Assembly: GCA_040954595.2 (NCBI GenBank)
Contig: CM082587.2
Location: forward strand, 5,704,001-5,768,000
Direction of reading: 5' to 3'
DNA from: Balanoglossus misakiensis
Taxonomy: Eukaryota > Hemichordata
Length of the DNA stretch: 64,000 nt
The number at the start of each line of letters is the position of its first letter. The stretch's first letter is position 1. A program made the translations under genes and the position numbers. Shown here in pieces: positions 1 through 11,855 of the stretch. The notes beneath the pieces are model-generated. The model made no database searches, was not told where the DNA came from, and saw nothing but the letters and a program-made list of their open reading frames with translations.

Positions 1-3000
1 TTCTCATTCTCCTATTCACAGAAAATTTCAATTTTAAATCTCCACATTCAAATTCCTAGTGCATTTATTTTCTCCTCGATGTCTGTGATTCTGCTGAATT
101 TTTTTTACAGTGGAATTTCCAACAAAGTTAGAGCTGAAATGGCTACCAGATAAACAGCTGCCTTGTTTGTTGGCCACATGAGTAAGTATACCTTTCATTT
201 ACACCACAATGGAAAGCCTTTTTACTCTCTGTTTTAACTACTTCAAGGCAAAATAATAGGGCAAGCCTGGACATGTCCCAGCCCACTTCGAATGTATACG
301 TCAACTCAGTCAAACTTTTCATGTAGAAATTCCAGTAAGTGCAGGTTGGCCTGTAGTTCAGCTGTTTCCATGGTTACTATTGCAATTTATTGAATTACTT
401 TACACACCCTCTTCCCTCCCTATAATAATTTTTGCCTTCAACTTGCCTACAGCCAGTCTTTAGCTGTCATAGTCAATTTAACTGCAGTTGACGTGATGAT
501 GATGTAGTGCTGGTATGGAATTTCAGCTATACTGTATAATGTATGTTGAAAGACACAGACCAGCTGGCACTATAAGGGGGAGATTGCTATGTGTTTACCA
601 ATCTCACCAGGAGCAAATGTGAAGGTCTCATTGGCGGACGTCACCAAAAATGCACTGAGGTCACATGTCTAGTGTTCGAACTCACGTCCAAGGACTTAAC
701 ATTCATTCAGAAAATGCCCCGTATACATTGTACTACAATCGGATATCTGGTGACCATTCAGTCTCACTTATAAGTCTAAGTCACACTGCAATAGAGTGAA
801 ATTGAAATCCTATCACCAAAATGCAAAGGCAGAACAATGTACATGTATGAACATTCAGTTCAGTACCACCAATGGCATCTGATCCACAGAGAATGGTGTG
901 TGCACTGCTTTTTATTCTGAACTGAGCTTCAGTTATGGTTAAGGAAGAAAAAAATATTTAAAATCACCAATAAATTACTAAGTATATATTTTTTAAATTC
1001 TGTTGCTTTTAGGCACTTTCAAATTGTGATCTGAATATTAGTACGTTGTACCCAGGGTGCAATTTCCACTCTGCGAACACTACAAAATACCCTCCTTATT
1101 AATAAGTATGTGATAACTTACTATGTACATGTACAAATGAACTGTTGAACTGTAATTATTCAAATCAACGTAAATATCGAGGGGCGATTTCAGTCGTGTA
1201 TTATTATTCATGAATAATGTGATTCGGATCCTGTCCTGTTCGGTCTGCAGAACATTTTGCATATTGATGAAGTCACGACTGCCTGCGCATGGCTGCTACC
1301 AGCAAATTGCTTTCTTTGTAAATAAAAATAGACCAACATCATTCAGCAACAAAAGCTGCCCTAAATACATCTCCTTTGCCAGAATTCTGACGGACCATTA
1401 TCTTTTTCACAATTTATATTGAAAATTCGCCTGTGGCGCTAAAATAAAATGCTCAAACGAGGAAAATTGATGATAAACTTATACACTAAAGTCTAAGTAT
1501 ATGTCCTATAGTTAACCCACCTTTTCACAGATACAAAACATCTGTGTTGTTTACATGTCAGATAAGCAAAAATGGCAACAGGAAAGTCAAAAATAATATC
1601 GACATAAAATACGGTGTATTTAGACATCTGTACTTTGAAATCAGTTTTAATCATCCGTTTTCACATATGCGCACCAAAAGGGTTACAAAAATATATTCAG
1701 TCATGGTGCCATTATATTCAGTTTTGTGATACTTTCACTTATACGAGCAGAAGAGAAGTCCATATAGGGTGAGTATATATAGCAAATACATCTGTTTTGT
1801 ATTCTTTTTTTAGAATCCATGTTATGAGTTCCTTTTTTTGTAAATAACAGGACTATAAACTGAAAACGATTCCAGAAACCTCTCACAATATTTAAATAGA
1901 AGAACATGAAGATCAAATTGTTTGGGCGTCACAGAGTGTAATACTGTCATCACTGCAGTGCTCCCATGACAACCATTGTGTCGGAGCAATGTTAAATTTT
2001 GGTGGGACAACAGAAAAAGGACAAGCAAACAGTTTTGTGCCCTAATACCATGCAACAGCTGCGAGAGATATCTAACGCGGACAGTAACTTAACTGCCAGT
2101 GCTTTGTGAGTATACACATTGTTTAATACAGGTTGGTGCTCTCATGGTATTTGCAATACGTTTGGTTTCTCACAAAGGACAGAAAAATGTTGGAACATCT
2201 TTCCAGCAGTCTACTAGAATATTTCTAGATGATACACAAGCATATGTATACATGTACAAGAATGTCATGCCACATATTTTAATCTGATATCAGCATCACT
2301 TTAATTGATTTGTCGAGATCGAGTACTATATTATTATTGAACAATATCTTCTATAACATCATGTTTACATGTTTTTTGTTCAAAACAGACCAGTTAAATC
2401 GTTAAGCCTCTCTACACACGCAGCTAACACCTTTGTACATCACTCGATCACTAAATAGGATTGTAGAGCTAAGAAGAACTGACACAGTGACAGCTTCATC
2501 TTGGCTTATGGTGTATTGTGGATGTTGTTGCCATGGTTACAGTCCGCCAAGCTGTTATGGGGAAAGGCCCCTTATCTCATGGCTCTTGTAATTGATACCT
2601 GAACTCATCCATGCATGCTGTACGCGAAGAGGTCACACACAGAAGTTCTGAATAATTCTAAATATCATACATTACATAATGATAGAACCAGGAAATTATG
2701 TATCCTCCAAGTACTGTACTTAATAAAATATTATTGAGATGATTTCCGTTTTTTGATGAACACTGAAATAGTAATAACACTATTTTATACAACAATAACT
2801 GTGTGTAATTTTTTTTATTGTTTAGTATATTAATTTTTTCTGTGACAATCTCTACTGAATAGAAATAGGAAAATAAAAATTTAATTAAAATGAAATTGGA
2901 ATAATTGCCTCCTTATAAAAGTCTGAAACTCAATGCTGATTTTTGTGCTTTCTTTTCTGAAATATATCAAGTAAAAAAAATCACTTTTTCTTTCTACAAT

Positions 3001-4557
3001 TGCAGATGATATTGGTTGAACAAAAATGGCATTATACAGTTTTGTGTTAAGGTGTTAACAGACCTTATCTCTATTTTAATACCACACTGAGCATTGTAAA
3101 ATTTACAGTTAACAATGTCCACATTGCAGCTGTCACCACAATGTACGTCAACAGAAGATGTCACGCAATATGACAACAAATAGAAAATATTTTATCAACC
3201 AACAATTTATATCACCCCTAAAATAATACTTATTTTGACCATAAATAAATACCGTTGTACTTGCAGACATGATTGGTCAAATTCCTCCAAAAGTCTGAAA
3301 TTTCTGTTTGAAAATATTCATATGATAAAATCCATGCGTGTATCAAAATGCGTAGATGAACATACAGTGTACATAATTGGTTTTGCAAGGAACCATATGG
3401 AACAAATGCTAATTTTGATGATGATGAAAAATAATACATGTACTGCATAATAATTAAGAGTGGTAGAAAAAATTATTTTCCCCAAAAATTTATAAATATG
3501 TCAATGATTAAAGCAGTTTTCATTTAGGATATTTTAAAGTCACAGTACATTTATCAGGAATTATCAATAGCTACTGTTGAGTACATTGTCTATTTTGAGG
3601 ACAAATGTGGCTTTCATTAAAATTGGAAAATGATATATTCATAATGTACTGCTGGTACATGGTCCTCATGTGAGCTATTGTCATTTAAATTTTAGATTGA
3701 TTTGCCATGCAGAAATATACACTCATGTTGTACATTACACGCAATTTCCACAACATCTGCGCGACCTCTCTTCAACTTTCACTTTTTTTCAGCGTTTTGA
3801 TGGAAAACAGGCGCTGACTAATATAAGAATAGTTGATGACTGTTGCACAGCATTTTTATAATTTTGACTAACTCTATAAAGAAAGTCGTTGGCATTGGAA
3901 ATCAATTTCTAAACCTGGCAATATTTTATCGGTGTTGCTATATTTCACATTGGTACAACAATTTCTTCGGTGTCACATGGATCTATGTCACAGTCAATGA
4001 CCTGAGAAATAGAAGTAAGTTACATCATTTTTGGATACAGCTGTCCCAACAAATCTTCTCCGCTTTTTTTTATGATTTAATGGTTAATCTCAACACTAAA
4101 TACATCTGCACATTTACAGAGCAAAATTCGTTCAAAACACTCGCAGCTATTGGTTTATGGATTAACTCCTTGCATTGAAAGAACGCAAGAATTCATTGAA
4201 TCGAAATCTCACCCAAATTGATTTTCTTTGAACTGTGGTGACGTACAGTGATAACATTACAAGTTAGGTTCGTTTCCTATATGACATGCAGACAATCATT
4301 AGACAATATATTTGAGCTCATCCTTCAGTTTTCAATTACTTGATGACCCAAATACACAGCCGGAAAAGAAGGTGAAAGGGTCAGTTTATATTTGTAAATC
4401 CATTCAGCAACTTGTTTTCGGAATTGACATTCCAGAATCATGCATCATGTTGGTCCATTTTTATCTGAGATATTTGGTCAAGTGAACATTGTTTGTTAAT
4501 AAGTGCCCAAATCATTTCCCTTGGCGAAATATCTTCATCCAAAAGTCCAGTTATTAG

Positions 4558-4622
4558 ATCTTAAATTTGTTTCCTATAGTAAGTTTGGACCTCTACAGAG
4601 GGTACTGGGGGTGAAAGGGTTA
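4558..4622 (+). repeat. Partial copy of ACCCTTTCACC-ended short repeat
   Basis: Matches one end and the interior of the element seen at 48688-48778, 49459-49550 and 58888-58974, and ends in GGGGGTGAAAGGGTTAA. The other end is not preserved here. See the full copies for the family description. Confidence 0.6.
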
Positions 4623-6455
4623 ATAAAAATAACTGTACCGGTACAGAAGTTACCAATGCAGCTCTGACGGGGACAAATCCCACCAACCCCAAACCCTATC
4701 ACACTCACTCTTCGTACCCAGACCAAACAATTGAAACCTGATCTGATTATTTGAGCTGGCTTAAAACCTACTATTAACCCTATTGCTACCGGGTGTCATA
4801 ACCCGTTAGAGTCTCAAGTCCATATAGATACGTATCATCACTGGAATACGTATTTAGACAGTGTTGGTTTCTTTGATTAGCTGCCATGTGTGTATTTAGA
4901 CAGGGTCGTTTGCCTCAATCTAGCTGTATCCACTGTTTATGATCATCTTGGCCTGATCAAATTACCCAGCAGAGGCGGTTTAGTATGTACTCAGCTGTTC
5001 AAATATTTGACATTACACAGTCTGATACCAATTCATTTCTCCACAGTCAAGTATGCCCGGGATTCTAGGGGGGTAGGAAAATAACTACGTTTCCTACTGA
5101 CTTGGCACTGTTAGGGTTAAAGGCAATGTCCTCAGCGAACCCTACAAGTACCAGTCAAGCACTTAGGATTAATTACGCAATAAAAAGATTTATTTAGATT
5201 ATTACAGATATTATGTTCTAAAGTATATGTAGTTTAAGTGAAATGTGAATAATTTGCATCAGAACAATGAACAGGAAACGTGACAACGGAAACCACCGAT
5301 CCATTTCCGACAAAATTAGTATGGATTGATTTGGAGCTGAATAGATGTACAGAACTGCCTAACCTGTATCTAACCTAAAGTAACCCATACCTTTATATAA
5401 CAATAGGAATTACCATATCATGGTACAACTTTTAGTGTACTTTATAGAAAATTGCTACCTCCAGATGTAATTTTCTCTATTCCGTTTTTAATAATCACTG
5501 TTTCCTACTAAAGTGACTGCCTCCACTTCTTCTGGTCACGACTCAATACAATTATACTTCAGTGTTCTCAGAAAAGTAGGCGTGCAAAATCAACACCGAA
5601 AGCAAGTAATATATCCTACAGGTGGCCTGTCTATTTCAAACACAATGCCCATGATCTTCTTGGTAAACTCACGGGGCATTTGCTGCGTACAATTGGAGAC
5701 AGTGGTAGCTTTTCTTCTCTCAGGTACTTGGGATTCCACCCACACAAACTCTGACTGACCAACCTACCTCAGGGGGTGTGCATACCAAAATGAAACGACA
5801 TGCTTTCAATAGTATATGATATATTGAATTCAAGATCTAGTGAAGTGCTATACAGTTCAGAAGAGTAGCGATTGAAAACAATGCTTGATTGCACTGAGAA
5901 AAACCAACAAAAGTACGCGAGATTTTTCAAAACAATTCAACTGACTTTTGCTCATAAATTATGAATATCATTACAGTTGCTTGTCAGTTTACCAGACAAT
6001 CACTAGCAGTTCGTTCAATCAAGCTGTTTAATAATCACATTTACCCATCAATGCATTGTGTAGTTTTAATTAAAAGACTGCTTAATTGCTCTCTGACAAT
6101 GCCTGGCTATTTTGCAGCAACTATGTGCTTTTATGCCGTAATAGCAAAGCATGGCAGAATGCATTATGCAAGTTGCCATTTACATTTGCGGCAACACTGA
6201 CAATGGAACATGTAATGGTATTGATTAATCCGACAAGGCCATCCATGGCATTATTCATCTGTGGAGCCTTAGCTGACACCACAGCTAAACAAACCAGGCC
6301 AGTTGATTTGATTGTTTTCATATTCCGTTTGTATTAATGTGTCTTACAGTGGTCATAATTATGGTGGTGGTTGTGACAGTGATGGTAATTATTTTACATT
6401 GACTGTTGTTCTTCACTCCCACAAGTAGTCCCACTATATGATACACTTGTACCAT

Positions 6456-6498
6456 AAATCAAATGATCATTTGATTTGATGCATATGTATCAAATCAA
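6456..6498. repeat. Overlapping palindromes
   Basis: A perfect 22-bp palindrome (6456-6477, core AAATGATCATTT) overlaps a second inverted repeat whose 10-bp arms at 6471-6480 and 6489-6498 are separated by 8 bases. It lies about 40 bases inside WHRN intron 1 from the exon-1 donor. No function is assigned. Confidence 0.6.
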
Positions 6499-6539
6499 CT
6501 GATCATCTGAGGCCAGGATTTCTCGCAGGCCTGACTTAC

Positions 6540-7235
6540 CCTAGCAGCTTCATCATGACTGATCCGCTCGAAAGGAATGTCATTTGCTTGTAAAATTTGA
6601 TCTCCAGCCTGGAGGCCGATCCTTTCCGCCGTGCTTTCTGCTTCCACGTACGAAATAAAAATCCCCACACCGTGTTCCGATCCACCCCTAATGCTAAACC
6701 CCAGTCCGTCGTCTGCATGCGATTTCTTCAGAAGAATCTTGCGGACGTCCTTGTAGGCGTCAGAAGCGAATTTCCGACCGGTGGATTTCTTGACAGTTTT
6801 CCCGTGCGGCTCCGTTGTCCTGAAGCTTTGTTGTTGATGTTGATTTCCGTTGGGTAATGGTATCCTGCCTTTCGGGGGCAAACTGGAGGACCTGTTTACG
6901 CTACCGAATCGAGGAACCAGACTGTCCGTGTACCGCTTGTAGAGTGCCTGGTCGGAAGTGGGAATCACTTGGCCGAGCAACGTGTAAAGGGTCCGCTTTT
7001 CCGGCGTATCCAGAACGACTCTCAGCGCTTGCACCAAATCGTAAACATTGCGGCGAGCGTGATAATCGTTCAAGGCGTGCACAAAATAAGCCCGGTCTCC
7101 CTCGCCGAGAAGGGTGTTCAGAGAATCGTGGAGCCGCCTGACGTTTGTGGACAGCGTCCGCCTGCCAATCGGCTGCGGCGAGGGGTCCCTCCTCCACGAT
7201 CGACTGGTATACACACTCCGTGGCAGGGTCGACAT
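6540..7235 (-). CDS. WHRN: Whirlin orthologue, first coding exon (partial gene)
   Basis: Whirlin is a PDZ scaffold of hair-cell stereocilia and photoreceptor periciliary membrane that binds usherin, ADGRV1 and myosin XVa. The exon encodes 232 residues from an ATG at 7235. After a short arginine- and proline-rich leader, residues about 28-105 form the harmonin-N-like helical domain (motifs RRLHDSL, YHARRNVYDLV, LRVVLD). A basic linker follows, and residues about 166-232 are most of PDZ1, with the carboxylate-binding loop GLGFSIRGGSEHGVGIF. The exon stops inside PDZ1 at AGG|GTAAGT (donor at 6539) in phase 0, so the rest of PDZ1 and later domains must be further left. I found no convincing continuation in 1-6539. 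The helical domain before PDZ1 fits whirlin better than PDZD7, which starts with a PDZ domain. The 5' end faces the AKNA-like gene. Confidence 0.9.
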
Positions 7236-8624
7236 TTTTGCTTCCTACCTACGTGGTGGTGGTGGGGATGTAAACGACAGGATCCAAAAATCACCACCTG
7301 TATGTTTGATACAACAACTCTCAAAAGACACCTTATTACTCCCTCGGTTTTCTTCACGGTCGGTAACAACTCACCACAGCACACTCACAAGACTTCCGCG
7401 AGACCATTTTCGCCGCGAATTCACCGAATACCGGAAAAAAATCAGGCTTCTGGATGTTCACTTTCTGAGGTATTTCCGATGGAGGAAAACACGGCTTCTG
7501 CAAATTACGTAGATGTACGCAGACTGATTACGCAGTCTGCTTACAGCACGCTGATTGGTCAATTTGATTATATTGGCAACTGACCTTAGGCCTCGGGCTT
7601 TTCACTCTCGATTTTATGCCCCTTTCCTTCGTTTTCAGTCAGTAATTGCCATTTTTCATACACTTGAATCCACAAACTTGTGTAATCCACCGAATGGTAT
7701 ACCAAAGCTGCTCCGTGCGCCGTTATTGTTTGTAAAAACCGGCTTCTTTTGTCCAAACAATGTATGTTTTTAAAAAAGTGAAAGTGTAAACTATACTAGC
7801 TGAAGCTAACGCAGGAGGGCGCACTGCATAACCTTCTATCAGCTCAAGGTCAGGGCTCACAGTACAGCTTTGGTCAAGTTAAAACCCAAGTAAAACACAA
7901 ATGGTAGACTGGCGCATTATGCGAATATGCCCGTGACGTATACTCCTTCCTTATAACAGAATCCGACAAACCTCTTTTTTTTTCTTGTTGAAAAGTTCCC
8001 CTTTCAAAGTTTAGGAGTATCTCACCAGTTTATAGAGCTGGGTCAATATTTCAAAGTTCACTTATAGACTTGAGTACGAATTGTACGTTATGAGAACAAG
8101 TCAAAGTAATTCTCATATGTACAAAGTACCTAGTGTATATTTGTATTTACAAACTTTTCTGAACAAAATTGGCCCAGTAGTCAGAGAACATCACACATGT
8201 CCCAGACTCTCGAGAAAACTTCACGTCTGGAGACTGGATTGGAAACAAAATAAAGTTACCCCAATAAGCAACAGAAGTTTGAATTAGTGAATGACAGTAC
8301 AGTAAATAGAAAAAATCGTCGAAGTTGTATGCATTTTACACCCAATTATGTGTTTTTCTACGTCTTTTCGCAAGCCAGAAAATGCGCTTTACGTCTTGTA
8401 AATAGCGCCACCCAAATTAAAGCGTCTTGGCTCTTGCGAGTTATGTAAATGAGCTGAAGTGTCAATGATATCAACAGACGCCATTTTTGATTCTGCTTCA
8501 ATCGCCCAGGAAGTTGTGAACTCGGTCAGCTGTTGCATTCTACCACCGTTCTGGAGCGATCGCGACGCCCTGAGATGCCGAAGTAGTAGTGCACTCAAGG
8601 GAAACACGGACGTGGAGGTTTAGA
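7236..8624. promoter_or_regulatory. Putative divergent 5' region of WHRN (-) and AKNA-like (+)
   Basis: The WHRN start codon at 7235 faces left. A GC-richer stretch at about 8440-8624 ends in the strong donor consensus AGA|GTAAGT (donor at 8625), facing right, and is a plausible non-coding first exon of the AKNA-like gene. It contains a YY1-like ATGGCG core (reverse strand, near 8480-8492), common near TATA-less promoters. No TATA box is obvious. The assignment is inference from geometry and splice signal only, and transcript starts are not visible in the sequence. Confidence 0.4.
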
Positions 8625-9306
8625 GTAAGTGCTGTCGCAGATTTTACGAAAATCGGTGGATTTTGAAGAATCGTGCATGTCGCAGCTTGCGCGATGATGC
8701 GGAGGTGTGCGTGCAAAACATTGACATTTATTCAAAACTTTGCGTCCAGTGTTTTATCACAACATCAACAGAGATTCTAGCGGAAGTAATATTTTGGCTG
8801 TCCACCACGCTTTGCAGAAACAACCACAGCCCTTTACTTCATTGATAAGACGGAGATCTCTGTTGCAAGTGTTTGAAATAAGTTAACGATATTTGTCGGC
8901 TTATTGCATTGGCTGGGCCGAGCGGCGGCGCATGGCGTCTGTAGCAACGCCAACTGGCAACCAACCATCAGCTGCGCTTACTTTAATTTTGCATCGGCCT
9001 GGAAGTCGTTCAGAATTCTTAAAATTTCAGCAGAATACGTGATACCAGCAGGTGAAAGGGAATCGTACAGAGCGAAATATGCGACACGGAAATAAAACGA
9101 CCCGCTTTGCCGGTGTCATCTAACAGACTATACCAATAACTCTTGTCACTTTCACCATGTGTAACTTGCAATATACTGTACAGTGTTGTATGTGGTGGTT
9201 TAGTGTCACCACCAACAAAAACAAACAAAAGCAAACTTTTTTTCTAATGAAATATAAAACCTAATGACCGTGGAATTAATTAATTTCTAAGAAAAATCTG
9301 TTGACT

Positions 9307-9325
9307 CCCCCCCCCCCCCCCCCCC
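9307..9325. repeat. Poly-C run (19 nt)
   Basis: Uninterrupted cytosine tract, one of several long C or G homopolymers in the window. Confidence 0.8.
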
Positions 9326-11299
9326 TTTTCGGCTTTTGATATAGCAAATGTTACTTCAATCAGTGGGAGTTTCAACTATCATCACGCACTGTGAATCCGA
9401 TTCTTGGCAATATCCCAAGAACTGTTGTTGCCGTAAAAATCATTCTTTCTTTGTGTTTTAACTCAACAGTGCTTGTTGTTCATTGTGTTGAGGGCGATCC
9501 TTTGTTTTCCTTCCTGTTTGGAAACAATCAAATTCTGGCTTGTAAACTATGTTGGAGCTGGCAATTTGTCAGGTGAAACTGTCACACATGGATGTATGTA
9601 CTATCACCTTTTCTGCCAAGATTTGCTGTCACACCCCGCGGTTGCTTGCTGTATTACTACACCATTTGAAATTTCCACAGACTACTAGGCAAAAAGAGGG
9701 CCGGGGGTACAATGTACATACTACATGTTGAAATATGATAGATATTTTGTGTTGACTGTTCTAAAACCTGGCTAACTATCGGATACTTAAAAATGAATTG
9801 ACAAGGGCACAGTGCTTGAGAGATGCGCTCCATAAACTCAACACTGAAACTGACAATTTTATATGCTGTGAAGGGGTCTAGCAAACAGTTGCGTGTGTTA
9901 GTTAAGGTGACAAAGATACACTCTATGGTATTTAAGGTATTAATGTCATCAAAACCCATTTGTCATTGTTGCAGCTGTCAAAATTTGAAAATAAATGATA
10001 TTGCCTCGACAGGTTGTACAAACGCAATTTACCATTTTTCATTGAGCAACAGGTGGTCTCTGGCAATCGGTCAGTCTTGTCTACCAGGAATGATACCACC
10101 AGTATACTATCTGCCCTGTGATCACATTGATTGATTTTTCTGTGACTGGACAATTAAATTGAACCAGTTGAAATAAGACAATGGCAAATAAACCTAGTTG
10201 GGCGGTGTTATTTCCCTCGTGAAAATTAAAGAACGGACGTTGAGTGTGAATTCTTTCAACTCATAAAACACCATAAAGCAACACAGTGTACTTATGACAA
10301 ACCCTTTGCGTGTACAGCTCAAAGAAGGGTTTAATAATTTAGGCTTTACTTTGTATTTAGTGAGTGTTAAAATAGCATATATTGATTGTGATCTGTCTAT
10401 ATATGGTCTGGCCTTGGTTTTTAACTCCATGATTGTTTTTTGTTTTGAGAACGTTCTTCTACATTGCACATTTCGTTTTAGCAATACATGTTTTAAGGAG
10501 ACAATTACCAGAATTGCTCTTTCAATTATATCCCTTAGTCTTTTCAAAGTCTAGTCGTGGGCATGGCAGATTACATGAATGATCAAGCCAACATGGCCGG
10601 CTGTGGCATGTCAAATTTACGAGCAACGAACAGGCATGCAAGCTCTATCTAACCATAGAAAAAAATTGCATTGTGACAGTAATTTTGAAAGTTTGCCAAG
10701 GAATTCCCTCTGGAGACCTCTTGACAATTGACAAGCCTTGTAAACCAGCCAAGATGGTTGTTCGACAGCACCCGAGGGATTTTCATTCCCTGGTCGTAAC
10801 AGACCAACATATTTTCAAACAAAATCAAGTGCGAAAAATATACTGTCAACCTTTTGATATCACTAATTGAGAACTTCCCCATTGAAGTGAATGTGGAAGT
10901 TCTAATGTTTGCTTTACAAACCAATTTTTTTTTTTTTTACGTACCATAGTAATGTCAGTCACATTCCTGAATGTAGTATTTATCAATTGTATTTTATAAC
11001 ATTATGGCATGTGGTTTTTGGCTGTAATCATTGATTTTTTCACTTTTGGGTCATTGCTTATAGCTCCAAGCAAAGCATGGAGGTATTCCAATTATTTGGT
11101 GCCACCAAGGTGAGACTGCATATTGAAGTGGCGTTTGTTGAGGGCACGATCGCATCTGTTCTATTTGTCTGTATACAGCTCAGTTGTGCCGACTGGTTTA
11201 CAGTTACTGAGCGTTTAGAAAGCCTCTTGTTGTCAGATTCATAAAAATACCATTATCAGAGGCATTGTACGTAATGCAAGTACAGAAAGTTTTCCAGTA

Positions 11300-11855
11300 T
11301 TAAAGGGACAAAGTCTCTCTCTCACTTTTCTTTTCCCATTTATTATGTTTGATTCACTACACTGTTTATGCTAATGCATATGTGGATATATAGTGAATCA
11401 ACATTCAACCATCACGTTTGTAGGATATGAGAGTAAAAATCTTGCCAAAATGAATAAATGGTAAACACCGAATATTCATTTTGGCGAGTTTTTCACTCTC
11501 GTGTCTACAAGTGGGATGGAAGGTGTGTGTGGTTGAACTATGAGTAAAATTTCTCCATAATGTTTACCATAGAGATTGTCAAAGTCACTAAATTTGGCGG
11601 CCATTTTGAATGCCATAGACTAAGCACAGATATAGGCGGCCATTTTGAACTTCAAATTTGGCGGCCATTTTGAAAGTCTTAATTTCAAGGCAATTTTGAA
11701 AAGACCCCCCCCCCCTCCCCCCTACTTTAATGAGGAAATGAAGAATTATTTTCGGCAATAAATGAATAATCTAAAGTAGCCAAACATCAATGGTGTTTTG
11801 TATCAAACATAATTAATGGGAAAAGGGCAGCAAGAGAGAGACTTAGTCCTTTTAA
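11300..11855. mobile_element. TTAA-ended TIR element (MITE-like), full copy
   Basis: The left end starts TTAAAGGGACAAAGTCTCTC and the right end, reversed, starts TTAAAAGGACTAAGTCTCTC. The similarity continues about 55 bp into each end, so this is a terminal-inverted-repeat element of about 556 bp. TTAA at both tips is the hallmark of piggyBac-type target duplication, though other superfamilies are not excluded. No transposase is encoded. Related fragments lie at 35366-35423 and 59240-59437. The interior carries three copies of GGCGGCCATTTTGAA. Confidence 0.7.

Larger units (their letters stand above)
1..6539 (-). other. WHRN intron 1 (truncated), no coding exon seen
   Basis: AT-rich sequence downstream of the WHRN exon-1 donor. 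No minus-strand open stretch resembles the rest of PDZ1 or a second PDZ domain. The recognisable content is a partial copy of a roughly 90-bp ACCCTTTCACC-ended repeat near 4558-4622 and overlapping palindromes at 6456-6498. The intron's acceptor is probably outside the window. Confidence 0.6.
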
